A DNA stretch of 64,000 bases from the NCBI RefSeq assembly GCF_000369005.1, contig NZ_KB849766.1:164808-228807 (forward strand), written 5' to 3'. Positions 9,401 to 16,272 of this stretch are shown in pieces. The DNA is from Acinetobacter beijerinckii CIP 110307. GTDB taxonomy: Bacteria > Pseudomonadota > Gammaproteobacteria > Pseudomonadales > Moraxellaceae. Under the pieces are notes generated by a model. That model was not told the DNA's origin. It did not search any database and saw only the letters and a program-made list of their open reading frames with translations. Made by a program: the position numbers and the translations under genes. How positions within the stretch are numbered: position 1 is the first letter of the stretch; every line of letters begins with the position of its first letter.

Positions 9401-9472
9401 CTTGAAAAAGCAGGCTGGGCAAGTCATGAACAATTACAAGCATTCCGTTCAGTCCGCGTTCAAAAGCGTTGA
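6464..9472 (+). CDS. catalase-like / LodA-like CTQ oxidase fusion protein
   Basis: This 1002-residue protein has two domains. Residues about 20-335 are a haem catalase-like domain of the y4iL type. The distal His is His52 in LKAHG, the distal Asn is Asn131 in IMQNFDAFF, and the proximal haem motif R312-xxx-Y316 is followed by Arg at +7 and Asn at +11, the spacing of true catalases. Residues about 347-1002 are LodA-like, starting with the family hallmark IHPAIGIARVG. LodA-family enzymes oxidise amino acids (lysine, glycine) with a cysteine tryptophylquinone cofactor and make ammonia and hydrogen peroxide. Cys786 in HPGCEMTW and Trp842 or Trp847 in RWMAVPWQ are my candidates for the cofactor pair. 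There is no signal peptide. AAGGA lies 8 bases before the ATG. The LodB partner gene starts one base after the stop. The substrate cannot be told. Confidence 0.85.
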   Translation: MDKPSSTHVTSCVDCSQDPITSLKNMFVDMVQAGRIVKGQCPAMRPVFLKAHGVAAAEFIIRDDLPENLRIGLFAETKKKYPAWIRFSSDTTPTSTDFKSTLGIGIKLFDVDGEKLLGNPHADTFDFIMQNFDAFFVDTAKDMCEFTKAGVVDGDYTPYLNAHPKTSELLDAMAKPVASVLVSPYWSGLPFHFGENQYVKYKLEPTFYLDPPTHSPNDPSYLGQDLVQRLSQSETHFRFMIQLRTDPERMPLDEATVVWSEDLSPPIHVADIVIPIQDISARGQAEYGENLAMNIWRVTQEHAPVGSIAEARKVVYAASAELRRNVNGVPLSEPDVPRPLISPATAIDTYIVRAAIHPAIGIARVGDSETEFFIGPEIVDALSDPNQKPNNFRDETGAIKRQAARFRIYGYNAAGEVVRELNPDNADIIWTVHVANRKSQWYQFQYALDIPEAVNAPDNAFTLRNPKVKDRKKLAIDPGPRSISGRNTIGGTEHRFDTGTFQAAAQQPVIVPLGEIQTDENGRLLFLGGHGKSASPTNAPVYDPDNPPSFNNADDWYDDTSDGPVTATVSINGVSIPVESAWVVVAPPNYAPDVVSWRTMYDLMCDVYVNAGWMTMPETPSFTHDILPLLKRLGGLQWVNKGFAAYFGKGCPMDFNNPDLLSKLSFKPKQGGSDPYTELRRAIFHSFRPSKPVVAEPVAWPHVWPWIYGDGFGSFSESGTGNMLTMTGLQEALLRHWVEGKFLNDWSIENCKLETSIDKVPLAQQPNVLDQAALHYCLADTFHPGCEMTWPMRHASLYSSPFRIRSRINDAEPNYGSTMTPIKVQQVDGPLYGQIPGSITRWMAVPWQGDTAFCRSGYDPDYDPYLPTFWAARVPNHVLTEVDYQQVINDKLPREQRIAAFNQRQNWLRSIMDANVADVMMRMIEHFNELGIVEIRPGLKNDPDIPEYLYVETLIAGKLKESAEYASHLLQSKPRPLNDLEKAGWASHEQLQAFRSVRVQKR

Positions 9473-9473
9473 T

Positions 9474-10583
9474 ATGAACTTGTCCAATATTGATGTTTGT
9501 ATTGCTGGAAGCGGTCCCGCTGGCTGTATTGTTGCTCGGCAACTTTCTTTAGCGGGTCTAAATGTCATGTTGATAGATAGACCCGTAAGTAATACTAATA
9601 AATTTGGCGAAACATTACCTAGCGCAGCTATTCGCTTATTAAAAAAGCTGGGCTTAGAGTTCATTATCGAAAATTTAAGCTCTAAATCTAATTTTCAAAC
9701 ATCTTATTCTGAACGTGTTGGCGGTAACATCTCTTTTTGGGGCAGCGACTTTAGTTCTATTACAGATTTTATTCATGATCCTTACGGATTAGGACTTAGA
9801 ATTAATCGAAAGACATTTGATCATCAGTTAAGAGAAGCAGCACTCACCAGTGGTGCAAACTTTTATGCCTCGAATATCACTCATCTGAAAAAAAAAGAAA
9901 ATAATTGGGAAATAGAATTAGAAAATGGAGAAAAGATCAAAGCTAAATGGATTGTTGATGCGACTGGTCGTAGTGCAAAAATTGTAAAGCTGCTTGGCGT
10001 GCAACGTAATCGTGGTATTCCCTTAGTCGCCTTATACCGGACCTGCTTACCTAAAAAAAATCATCAGCTGAATCGCACGATCCTTTCAGCCCATAAATAT
10101 GGCTGGATATATACGGGTAAAATGACTGATCAGCAATGGGTAATGGGATTTCATACTACACCTAAAATTGCTTCAAAATTCCATAAAGATGCCAATCAAT
10201 GGCAACAAATGATTCAAACTAACTTAGGGCTTTCTGAATTGTTTGGTGCACTAGAATTTGGAAAAGATATTTTCTCACATGATGCAAGAAGTTGCTGGCT
10301 AGAAAAATCGTTTGGAAAAGATTGGGTTGCTTGCGGGGATGCTTTATTAGCTTTCGATCCAATCGCAGGCCAAGGTTTATTTAATGCAATTTACACTGGA
10401 ATGAAAGCCGCAGAAGTCATTTTATCTAGTAAAAATGCAACTAAGGACACTAAATATACAACCGAATTAAATCAGATACTTCGAACATACGAAAATCGGA
10501 GGCTTTCGATTTACAGACATGAACAAAGATGGAGTAATAGCCCTTTTTGGCAAGCACACCAGCTACAGCAAATCTCTGATTAG
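9474..10583 (+). CDS. lodB: LodB-like flavoprotein for quinone cofactor maturation
   Basis: This 369-residue FAD-dependent oxidoreductase has the Rossmann motif GSGPAG at residues 12-17, with the strand ending VMLIDRP. A late GDALLAFDPIAGQG segment matches the GD/DP FAD motif of the halogenase and hydroxylase group. LodB proteins are needed to build the cysteine tryptophylquinone of LodA; their genes sit next to lodA. The start at 9474 follows the stop of the fusion gene by one base (TGA-T-ATG), suggesting translational coupling. An in-frame ATG at 9426 would overlap the upstream gene but lacks a better ribosome site. A generic FAD monooxygenase is the alternative; context favours LodB. Confidence 0.82.
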   Translation: MNLSNIDVCIAGSGPAGCIVARQLSLAGLNVMLIDRPVSNTNKFGETLPSAAIRLLKKLGLEFIIENLSSKSNFQTSYSERVGGNISFWGSDFSSITDFIHDPYGLGLRINRKTFDHQLREAALTSGANFYASNITHLKKKENNWEIELENGEKIKAKWIVDATGRSAKIVKLLGVQRNRGIPLVALYRTCLPKKNHQLNRTILSAHKYGWIYTGKMTDQQWVMGFHTTPKIASKFHKDANQWQQMIQTNLGLSELFGALEFGKDIFSHDARSCWLEKSFGKDWVACGDALLAFDPIAGQGLFNAIYTGMKAAEVILSSKNATKDTKYTTELNQILRTYENRRLSIYRHEQRWSNSPFWQAHQLQQISD

Positions 10584-10906
10584 ATTATTAGAATTTCTCG
10601 AACCAAATACTGTTTAAGCTGTGAACTATAGTTATAAACTATTCAATAGCTAAAAGATTTTGAAGCCTATAAATTTCCATAACCAATAAAGGAATATCTT
10701 GTTTGGCACTCGCGATAAAATCTTGATCAGCAATATTCCTTTTTAATTAGTCTAATGAAAGATACAAAATATACAGCGCAAAAAAATTAAAAAAACAGCA
10801 GAATAAAGTAGTGAGCCAACAATATATTTAGATAGCTAACTGAGAGCATAAAGTTTGGCTGATAATCGTTGGAATAATTGAATAAGTCAAAGTAGAGATT
10901 ACACAC
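10584..10906. other. intergenic region with a degenerate gene fragment
   Basis: This is the stretch of about 320 bases between the lodB-like gene and the catalase-like lipoprotein gene. The only structure I see is a minus-strand reading frame remnant at 10639-10743, listed separately. The last 50 bases should hold the lipoprotein gene promoter, but no strong match is visible. Confidence 0.5.
10639..10743 (-). pseudogene. possible gene remnant, C-terminal fragment
   Basis: Read on the minus strand, an open frame with no ATG ends at a TAG at 10639 and encodes IADQDFIASAKQDIPLLVME followed by IYRLQNLLAIE. The FIAxAxxDIPxLxxEIxRL pattern resembles the C-terminal part of small phage or accessory proteins that I have seen but cannot name with certainty. 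There is no start codon and a stop lies a short way upstream, so I read it as a decayed fragment rather than a gene. The similarity is from memory, not a search. Confidence 0.3.
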
Positions 10907-12070
10907 ATGATAAGAAAAATATTATATTTTCAATTGTTTGCAGTGGTCTCTCCTTTTTTATTACTCGTAACAGGATGCTATGCGACCTCTCCTGCAGAAA
11001 CTGATATTTTAACAAAAACTACGATTGCGAATCGTAATAAAATTATTTATCCAAATATTGATAAAGATTTAGGTGAAGCATTACAACCAAATGAAAAAAT
11101 GATGGCTGAACAAATTTCAGCAATTATTGAACAATCTATACGTCAAGAATATTCATTAGGTCATGCACTTCGAGATGCCCATCCAAAAGCACATGGCTGT
11201 GTTCGAGCCATGTTTCAAGTCAAAAGTGATCTAAATGAACGTTTTGCTAAAGGTATGTTTATTCCCAATAAAACATACTCCGCTTGGATTCGTTTTTCGA
11301 ATGCCTCTGGAGATGCAAAAAAACCAGATTATGAAAAGGATGCTAGAGGAATAGCGATCAAAGTTTTAGGTGTTACAGGCAAAAAAGTTTTAGAAAGTGA
11401 GCCAGACGCAAATACTCAAGATTTCATCATGATTAATCATCCCGTATTTTTTGTGAATGATCCTAAACGTTATCAGTCATTTATACAGGACGTTAATAGT
11501 GAAAGCTTATTAAAAAAAATGCATATTCCCATCGCACTTGGAGAGAAAGGCACCATAAATGCTGTAAGAGCAGCAAGTTCAAAAATTGCAAATCCTTTAC
11601 AAGCAAGATATTGGTCGATGGTGCCTTATCAACTCGGATTAGGAGCAGAACGTGAGGCAGTTAAGTATTCGGTTAGAGCATGCTCACAAGGTACAGACAC
11701 GATTCCAAATAAACCAAATCAAAACTTTTTACGCGAAGCACTGCGAAATGAACTCAACAATCATGATGCTTGTATGGAGTTTTTAATACAGCCAAGAACT
11801 TCTCCTAAAATGTTAACTGAAGATTCAATGACCGAATGGAAAGAGAATAAAGCATCTTTTTATACTGTTGCTACAATCCGTATTCCACAACAAGTATTTG
11901 ATACACCTGAACAAAACAAATTCTGTGAAAATCTATCATTTACACCATGGCATGCTTTACCAGATCATAAACCTTTAGGCGCTATCAATAGATTACGAAA
12001 AGTTATATATGAAAATATAAGCACGGTAAGGCATGAAATGAATGCTGCACCAAGACAAGAACCTCAATAA
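10907..12070 (+). CDS. catalase-like haem lipoprotein
   Basis: This 387-residue protein has a lipoprotein signal peptide; the lipobox is VTGC with Cys24. The rest is a single catalase-like domain of the same family as the N-terminal part of the fusion protein upstream. It keeps the distal His96 in PKAHG, the distal Asn177 in IMINHPVFF, the DARGIAIKV segment matching catalase RGFAVK, and the proximal motif R364-KVI-Y368 with Arg at +7 and Asn at +11. It lacks the flavodoxin-like and long wrapping parts of large catalases. It should therefore bind haem b in the periplasm, with catalase or peroxidase activity likely but unproven. The ribosome site is weak (AGAGAT). Confidence 0.78.
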   Translation: MIRKILYFQLFAVVSPFLLLVTGCYATSPAETDILTKTTIANRNKIIYPNIDKDLGEALQPNEKMMAEQISAIIEQSIRQEYSLGHALRDAHPKAHGCVRAMFQVKSDLNERFAKGMFIPNKTYSAWIRFSNASGDAKKPDYEKDARGIAIKVLGVTGKKVLESEPDANTQDFIMINHPVFFVNDPKRYQSFIQDVNSESLLKKMHIPIALGEKGTINAVRAASSKIANPLQARYWSMVPYQLGLGAEREAVKYSVRACSQGTDTIPNKPNQNFLREALRNELNNHDACMEFLIQPRTSPKMLTEDSMTEWKENKASFYTVATIRIPQQVFDTPEQNKFCENLSFTPWHALPDHKPLGAINRLRKVIYENISTVRHEMNAAPRQEPQ

Positions 12071-12210
12071 TTGGATGCACATAATTGTAATGATTGAATT
12101 TATTGAAATGATTAAGAGTTATTTCTAATCAATAAAAGCTGTGCTTAGACTATCTCAAAATATAGACCGATATTCGTTTTCTAATTATGTTAGGCTGATG
12201 AGTTTTGCTT

Positions 12211-13155
12211 ATGAAACTCGTCATCATGGATTTAAAAACTCAATATACAACAGGTGAGTTTCGCTGGTCATTTTTATTACCTAAATATTGGGGAATATGG
12301 TTCGCTATTTTAATATTAATGTTTTTTGCAATTTTGCCTTGGGCTTTGCAATGGCGATTAGCTGAAAAATTATCAAAACTGGCATGGAAGACCTTAAAAT
12401 CTAGACGAAAAACCACAATTAGAAATTTAGAATTATGCTTTCCAGATAAAAGCCCATCAGAAATTCAAACAGATGCTCAAGACGTATTTTTCAATGCATT
12501 TCTAGGCGTGTTCGAAGCGCTCAATGCTTGGTATAGTCCAAAATGGTTCAAAAATCGAATTCATATTGAAGGACTTGAACACCTAAAAAATGCCGAAAGA
12601 AAAGGTGTTTTATTATTAGGTAGTCATACCACACTGTTAGATGCAGGTGGTTTCGTTAGCAGTTGTTTCTTTGATATGGACGTTGTGTATAGACCACAGA
12701 ATAATCCCCTTTTAGATATGATGATCAGTCGATGCAGAAAAACAATTTATAAAAATCAAATTTCCAAAGACGATATGAAAGGTTTAATTCAAAATCTTAG
12801 AGCTGGTCATGCAGTTTGGTACAGTCCTGATCAAGACTTTGGTTTAAAACAAGGTGTTATGGCACCATTTTTTGGTATACAAGCTGCGACTTTAACCTCA
12901 CACAGACGGTTAATGAAGATTGCTAAGGCTTCTGCTATTCCAATATTTTTCTATCGCACAGGTACTATACAAAATCCACAATATCAAATTTTATTAGAAC
13001 CAGCTTTGGAAAATTTTCCAAGTGATAATGAAGTCGATGATGCGACTAGAGTAAATTTGATTTTGGAAAATCAGATCAAGATGTGTCCAACACAATATAT
13101 GTGGTTTCATCGTCGTTTTAAAACAAGACTAGATGGTCAGCCTAAAGTTTACTAA
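12211..13155 (+). CDS. LpxL/HtrB-type lipid A acyltransferase homologue
   Basis: This 314-residue protein belongs to the lysophospholipid/lipid A acyltransferase family. It has an N-terminal membrane helix (WFAILILMFFAILPW), the catalytic HX4D motif as HTTLLD in LLLGSHTTLLDAGG, and the YSPDQDFG block typical of LpxL and LpxM. Such enzymes transfer an acyl chain from acyl-ACP to Kdo-lipid A at the inner membrane. Which secondary position it acylates cannot be told, so no symbol is given. An ATG at 12226 (MDLKTQYT) is an equally plausible start; an in-frame TTG at 12205 is unlikely. It stands alone on the plus strand after the catalase-like gene. Confidence 0.82.
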   Translation: MKLVIMDLKTQYTTGEFRWSFLLPKYWGIWFAILILMFFAILPWALQWRLAEKLSKLAWKTLKSRRKTTIRNLELCFPDKSPSEIQTDAQDVFFNAFLGVFEALNAWYSPKWFKNRIHIEGLEHLKNAERKGVLLLGSHTTLLDAGGFVSSCFFDMDVVYRPQNNPLLDMMISRCRKTIYKNQISKDDMKGLIQNLRAGHAVWYSPDQDFGLKQGVMAPFFGIQAATLTSHRRLMKIAKASAIPIFFYRTGTIQNPQYQILLEPALENFPSDNEVDDATRVNLILENQIKMCPTQYMWFHRRFKTRLDGQPKVY

Positions 13156-13183
13156 TCATTGAAAATCAAATATTTAAATCAAC

Positions 13184-13216
13184 ATTAGAAATTCAAATGA
13201 TTTTTGGATTTCTAAT
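13184..13216. terminator. hairpin after the LpxL-type gene
   Basis: A 14-bp inverted repeat (13184-13197 with 13203-13216, one G-U type pair) has a 5-base loop, about 30 bases past the stop at 13155. It sits between this gene and the convergent small membrane protein gene, and may serve either. There is no T-run. Confidence 0.4.
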
Positions 13217-13306
13217 ATCTTAATCGAATTTTGCATTGAATGAATTAGGTATAGTGTACTTAGATTGTCAGTTTGAAACCTAAGCTTAACTACTATTCAT
13301 CGATCA

Positions 13307-13486
13307 CTAATTCCATTTAAATAAGCTAAGCCGAAATTCTGATGCCAATAAATATGATGAAAACAGCAATGCAAATGCCATGACAATTAATATCACATCA
13401 AATGATGAAACACCCAGCACCACAAGTATGGCACCAATCACGAAAAGCATACAGACGATCAAATTACCCAATATTCTAAACATCAT
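13307..13486 (-). CDS. small two-helix membrane protein, 59 residues
   Basis: An ORF on the minus strand encodes 59 residues beginning MMFRILGNLIV. Two hydrophobic segments can be read: NLIVCMLFVIGAILVVLGV and VILIVMAFALLFSSYLLA. They are joined by the short turn SSFD and followed by a C-terminal tail, SEFRLSLFKWN, with basic and aromatic residues at the membrane border. That composition is hard to get by chance in AT-rich DNA, which supports a real gene. The second Met codon (13483) is also possible as start; neither has a strong ribosome site. No homologue is recognised and the function is unknown. It lies convergent to the LpxL-type gene and divergent from the PlsC-type gene. Confidence 0.55.
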   Translation of the reverse strand: MMFRILGNLIVCMLFVIGAILVVLGVSSFDVILIVMAFALLFSSYLLASEFRLSLFKWN

Positions 13487-13857
13487 TTTTTCATTATTGT
13501 GAAATCCATCACATTATCCACGTTTTTCATGTTTACTCTAGTATTTCTTTATATTAAATCTGTTCGCATTTTTATTTGCTTTCAATTCAATCAATAAAAA
13601 AAGCATTCACTCGATTACACTTAAAGAATATCTCATAATTTTTTTAAATATATTCAAAATCTTACAAACAAATAAATTGTAAAAATGAGTGAAATAGAAA
13701 GAACAATTTCCTGTAGAACTTAGTGTTTTATTGAGATATAAAATGATCAGCAGCATATTTTAAACATAAAATACACATCTAACTTTTGTTTTTGTTTGAG
13801 CTTTTTGGATATATATTTTCTCAATTTCTGGTATTACACTGCTCTGATTCATTCGCT
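13487..13857. other. AT-rich intergenic region, no gene seen
   Basis: This region of about 370 bases separates the small membrane protein gene from the PlsC-type gene, which are divergent, so promoters for both should lie here. A TTG-initiated in-frame extension of the PlsC-type gene begins at 13786 but has no ribosome site. No hairpin or operator stands out. Confidence 0.5.
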
Positions 13858-14415
13858 ATGAAGACAAATATGAGAAAAGTTTTAGGAAAATCGATCTTTA
13901 AAGCAACTGGTTGGGAATACAATGTTGATCCAACAATTTTAGAAAAAAAACAAGTCATTATTGGTTTTGAGCATACCTCCAATCTCGACACAATTTTATC
14001 TCTGGCTTTATTTGAGATCCTAGAATTAAAAGTTCATACACTTATCAAAAAAGAATTATTTAAGGGTCCACTGAAACCCATTTTAGAAAAATTAGGTGGC
14101 ATTCCTGTTGATCGTAAATCAAGTAAAGATATTGTCACGCAAATGGTTGAACTATTTAACCAAAATGAAAGTTTTAACCTCGTGATTGCACCTGAAGCAA
14201 CACGCGCAAAAAATGGAGAGGAACGCAAACCGATTCGTTCAGGTTTTTGGCATATTGCTAAAGCAGCCAACGTACCTATTATTTTGATGTATGCCAATGC
14301 ACGCACAAAACAAGGTGGTATTTTAGGCAAGATTTATCCAACTGATTTGCAAACAGATCTAGAAAAAATTAAAGAACTTTATGCCGAGTTTGGTATCGAT
14401 GTAAAAATTAAATAA
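13858..14415 (+). CDS. PlsC-like 1-acylglycerol-3-phosphate acyltransferase family protein
   Basis: This 185-residue protein has the PlsC acyltransferase blocks: block I as EHTSNLDT (HX4D), a middle block GGIPVDRKSS, and block III as EATR within IAPEATRAKNGEERK. The common EGTR is thus EATR here. There is no obvious long membrane helix in the chosen form. Members of the family acylate lysophosphatidic acid or other lyso-lipids; this short version is most like the family members of unknown acceptor. The start at 13858 (MKTNMRKVLG) is chosen over the TTG at 13786; a further ATG at 13870 is also possible. It is a separate family from the LpxL-type gene upstream, though both handle acyl chains. 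Confidence 0.75.
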   Translation: MKTNMRKVLGKSIFKATGWEYNVDPTILEKKQVIIGFEHTSNLDTILSLALFEILELKVHTLIKKELFKGPLKPILEKLGGIPVDRKSSKDIVTQMVELFNQNESFNLVIAPEATRAKNGEERKPIRSGFWHIAKAANVPIILMYANARTKQGGILGKIYPTDLQTDLEKIKELYAEFGIDVKIK

Positions 14416-14547
14416 TTCATTTGATCAAACTTTGAAAGATGATCAATATTTTAAATTCTGAATGTAGTGCGCAAGAGTTTTCAACAAAACTATCGCTATG
14501 CTAATATTCACGCACTTTTTTGAGTTTTAATTTTTGGAGTTACTTCC

Positions 14548-15297
14548 ATGGCGGGTCATTCTAAATGGGCCAATATTAAGCATCGTAAAGCTAAACAAGA
14601 TGCAAGTCGCGGTAAAGTTTTTACTAAATATATCCGTGAAATTGTGACTGCTTCAAGATTGGGCGGTCCAGATGCAGCGAGTAATCCTCGTTTACGTGCG
14701 GTTGTAGAAAAAGCACTGTCAGTGAATATGACGCGTGACACCATTAACCGTGCGATTCAACGTGGTGCTGGTGGTGATGATAACGATGATTTAAAAGAAG
14801 TAACCTATGAAGGTTATGGTGTAGGTGGTGTTGCTGTTATTGTTGAAACAATGACTGATAACTTAAACCGTACCGTTCCTGATGTACGTCACTGTTTTAG
14901 CAAAACCAATGGTAACTTAGGAACTAATGGTTCTGTAGCTTACTTGTTTACTAAACGCGGTGAAATTTCTTTTGAAGATGTGTCTTTAGAAGACAAAATC
15001 ATGGAAGTCGCTTTAGAAGCAGGAGCTGATGACATCGAGATCGATGAAGATAGTATCTTAGTCATTACTAGCCCAGAAAGTTTTGGTGATGTTCAAGATG
15101 CACTTACAGCAGCAGGATTAAAATCTGACAATGCTGAAGTAGTCATGAGCCCATCGACTAAAGCTGAAATCAATGATATTGATCAAGCTAAACAAATCAT
15201 GAAAATGATTGATATGCTCGAAGATCTTGATGATGTTCAAAACGTTTATACAAACGTGGAGTTTACTGAAGAAGTTTTAGCTCAGCTTGATGGTTAA
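14548..15297 (+). CDS. yebC: YebC/PmpR family protein
   Basis: This 249-residue protein has the invariant N-terminus [18 protein letters not shown] and the usual length of the YebC family. The middle and C-terminal parts match the three-domain fold, for example [17 protein letters not shown]. Family members were described as transcriptional regulators; more recent work links them, like mitochondrial TACO1, to translation at proline-rich stretches. A GGAG site lies 9 bases upstream of the ATG. The gene is followed by a strong bidirectional hairpin, so it is likely monocistronic. Confidence 0.95.
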   Translation: MAGHSKWANIKHRKAKQDASRGKVFTKYIREIVTASRLGGPDAASNPRLRAVVEKALSVNMTRDTINRAIQRGAGGDDNDDLKEVTYEGYGVGGVAVIVETMTDNLNRTVPDVRHCFSKTNGNLGTNGSVAYLFTKRGEISFEDVSLEDKIMEVALEAGADDIEIDEDSILVITSPESFGDVQDALTAAGLKSDNAEVVMSPSTKAEINDIDQAKQIMKMIDMLEDLDDVQNVYTNVEFTEEVLAQLDG

Positions 15298-15312
15298 CTG
15301 ATTTAGCTCAGT

Positions 15313-15342
15313 AAAAAATGCATCTTTTAAGATGCATTTTTT
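15313..15342. terminator. bidirectional terminator between yebC and the Lrp-type gene
   Basis: A 14-bp stem (AAAAAATGCATCTT at 15313-15326 with its complement at 15329-15342) has flanking A and T tracts, so it can terminate both the plus-strand yebC and the minus-strand regulator gene. It overlaps the last bases of the latter's stop codon at 15341-15343. Confidence 0.85.
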
Positions 15343-15811
15343 ATAGCTTATTTAAAAGTTTATAGCAGTTAAATACGTTATATTCTTTAATCACAAAACT
15401 TGAATGTAGTGCCACCACGCTGTCAATCTTACCAATACGGCGTAGTAAGATTTCACTATAATCATCCATATTTCTCGCAACCAGCTCTAAAATAAAATCG
15501 GCACTCTGCCCTGTCACTAGAAATGCATTGGTCACTTCAGGAATATCTTCAATTTCTTCTAAAAACTTATCAAAGGTTTCAGTATCATGTTTACTGAGTG
15601 ATACTTGCAAAAGAATATGCAGACTAAAACCCAATTTATTAAAATTAATTTCACGCTTGAGTTGCCCCATCACTTGGGACTCAATCAGATTTTTAATACG
15701 ACGATGAACTGAACTGACAGAAAGGTTAATTCGTTCAGATAGTTCATTTAAATTGACATCTTCATGGGTCAAAATTTCAAGAATTTGTTTATCGAAACGA
15801 TCCAATTCCAT
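15341..15811 (-). CDS. Lrp/AsnC-family transcriptional regulator
   Basis: This 156-residue regulator has an N-terminal helix-turn-helix (residues about 5-45; LNELSERINLSVSSVHRRIK). A C-terminal RAM/AsnC ligand domain follows, with the VTGQSADFILELVARNMDDY segment that corresponds to the usual GxxDyll motif. Such proteins form octamers and sense amino acids. The neighbours are convergent yebC and, upstream on the same strand, a GST-like gene across 460 bases, so its target is not clear. A 29-bp inverted repeat upstream at 15992-16020 is a possible operator. Confidence 0.85.
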   Translation of the reverse strand: MELDRFDKQILEILTHEDVNLNELSERINLSVSSVHRRIKNLIESQVMGQLKREINFNKLGFSLHILLQVSLSKHDTETFDKFLEEIEDIPEVTNAFLVTGQSADFILELVARNMDDYSEILLRRIGKIDSVVALHSSFVIKEYNVFNCYKLLNKL

Positions 15812-15991
15812 CTTACAGTTCTCACTCTAAATTTATGTTTTTATCGGAACTGTTTGAACTCAGTAATTTTAAGGGTCAAGGGAAAACAAATGTTTAACTT
15901 TTGACGATGTTGCGTGGATAACACAAACATGATTCCGATAAACTTGTGATTTATCTTAGTCTCAAAGCCGAAACAAGACCTTTTGAGCAAC

Positions 15992-16020
15992 TGTTCAACT
16001 GATCTCCCAATAGTTGAACA
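15992..16020. promoter_or_regulatory. inverted repeat, candidate operator
   Basis: TGTTCAACT at 15992-16000 is repeated in inverted form as AGTTGAACA at 16012-16020, with an 11-base spacer, giving a centre-to-centre spacing of two helical turns. It lies about 180 bases upstream of the Lrp-type gene. Its regulator is unknown. Confidence 0.4.
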
Positions 16021-16219
16021 ACTCGTTTCGATCCCCATCACACCCTGAAATATAAGATAGCAAAACCTTTCTATAATTATTTCCCTCTTTTCAGTTTTTT
16101 TAAAGTAAATTTGGCAATAATTTCTAATATTTCAGTATAAAAACGAATTTTCTTTTAAAAATTATTTTTATTGTTCATTAATTTTTTAATTTTTTGGCAT
16201 TTCCCCTATTTTCTTTCCC

Positions 16220-16248
16220 ATAAAAAACCCTGATTTAAAATCAGGGTT
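16220..16248 (-). terminator. terminator of the GST-like gene
   Basis: The 11-bp stem AACCCTGATTT (16226-16236) with its complement at 16238-16248 is followed on the minus strand by a run of T residues, as expected for a rho-independent terminator about 25 bases after the stop at 16273. Confidence 0.85.
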
Positions 16249-16272
16249 GTATCTATTGATTACATGAGTCAA

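Larger units (their letters stand above)
15812..16272. other. intergenic region upstream of the Lrp-type gene
   Basis: About 460 bases. It contains an inverted repeat at 15992-16020 and the terminator of the GST-like gene at 16226-16248, both listed. A 66-codon minus-strand frame at 15841-16041 has no ribosome site or recognisable sequence and is not called. Confidence 0.5.

Noticed and set aside
4900-14420. genomic island or mobile element carrying the oxidase genes
   Set aside because: The block looks accessory, but no integrase, transposase, tRNA end, direct repeats or clear change in codon use was found. Only one possible gene remnant is present.
15841-16041. 66-codon minus-strand frame upstream of the Lrp-type gene
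   Set aside because: No ribosome site, no recognisable pattern, and it spans the inverted repeat at 15992-16020.
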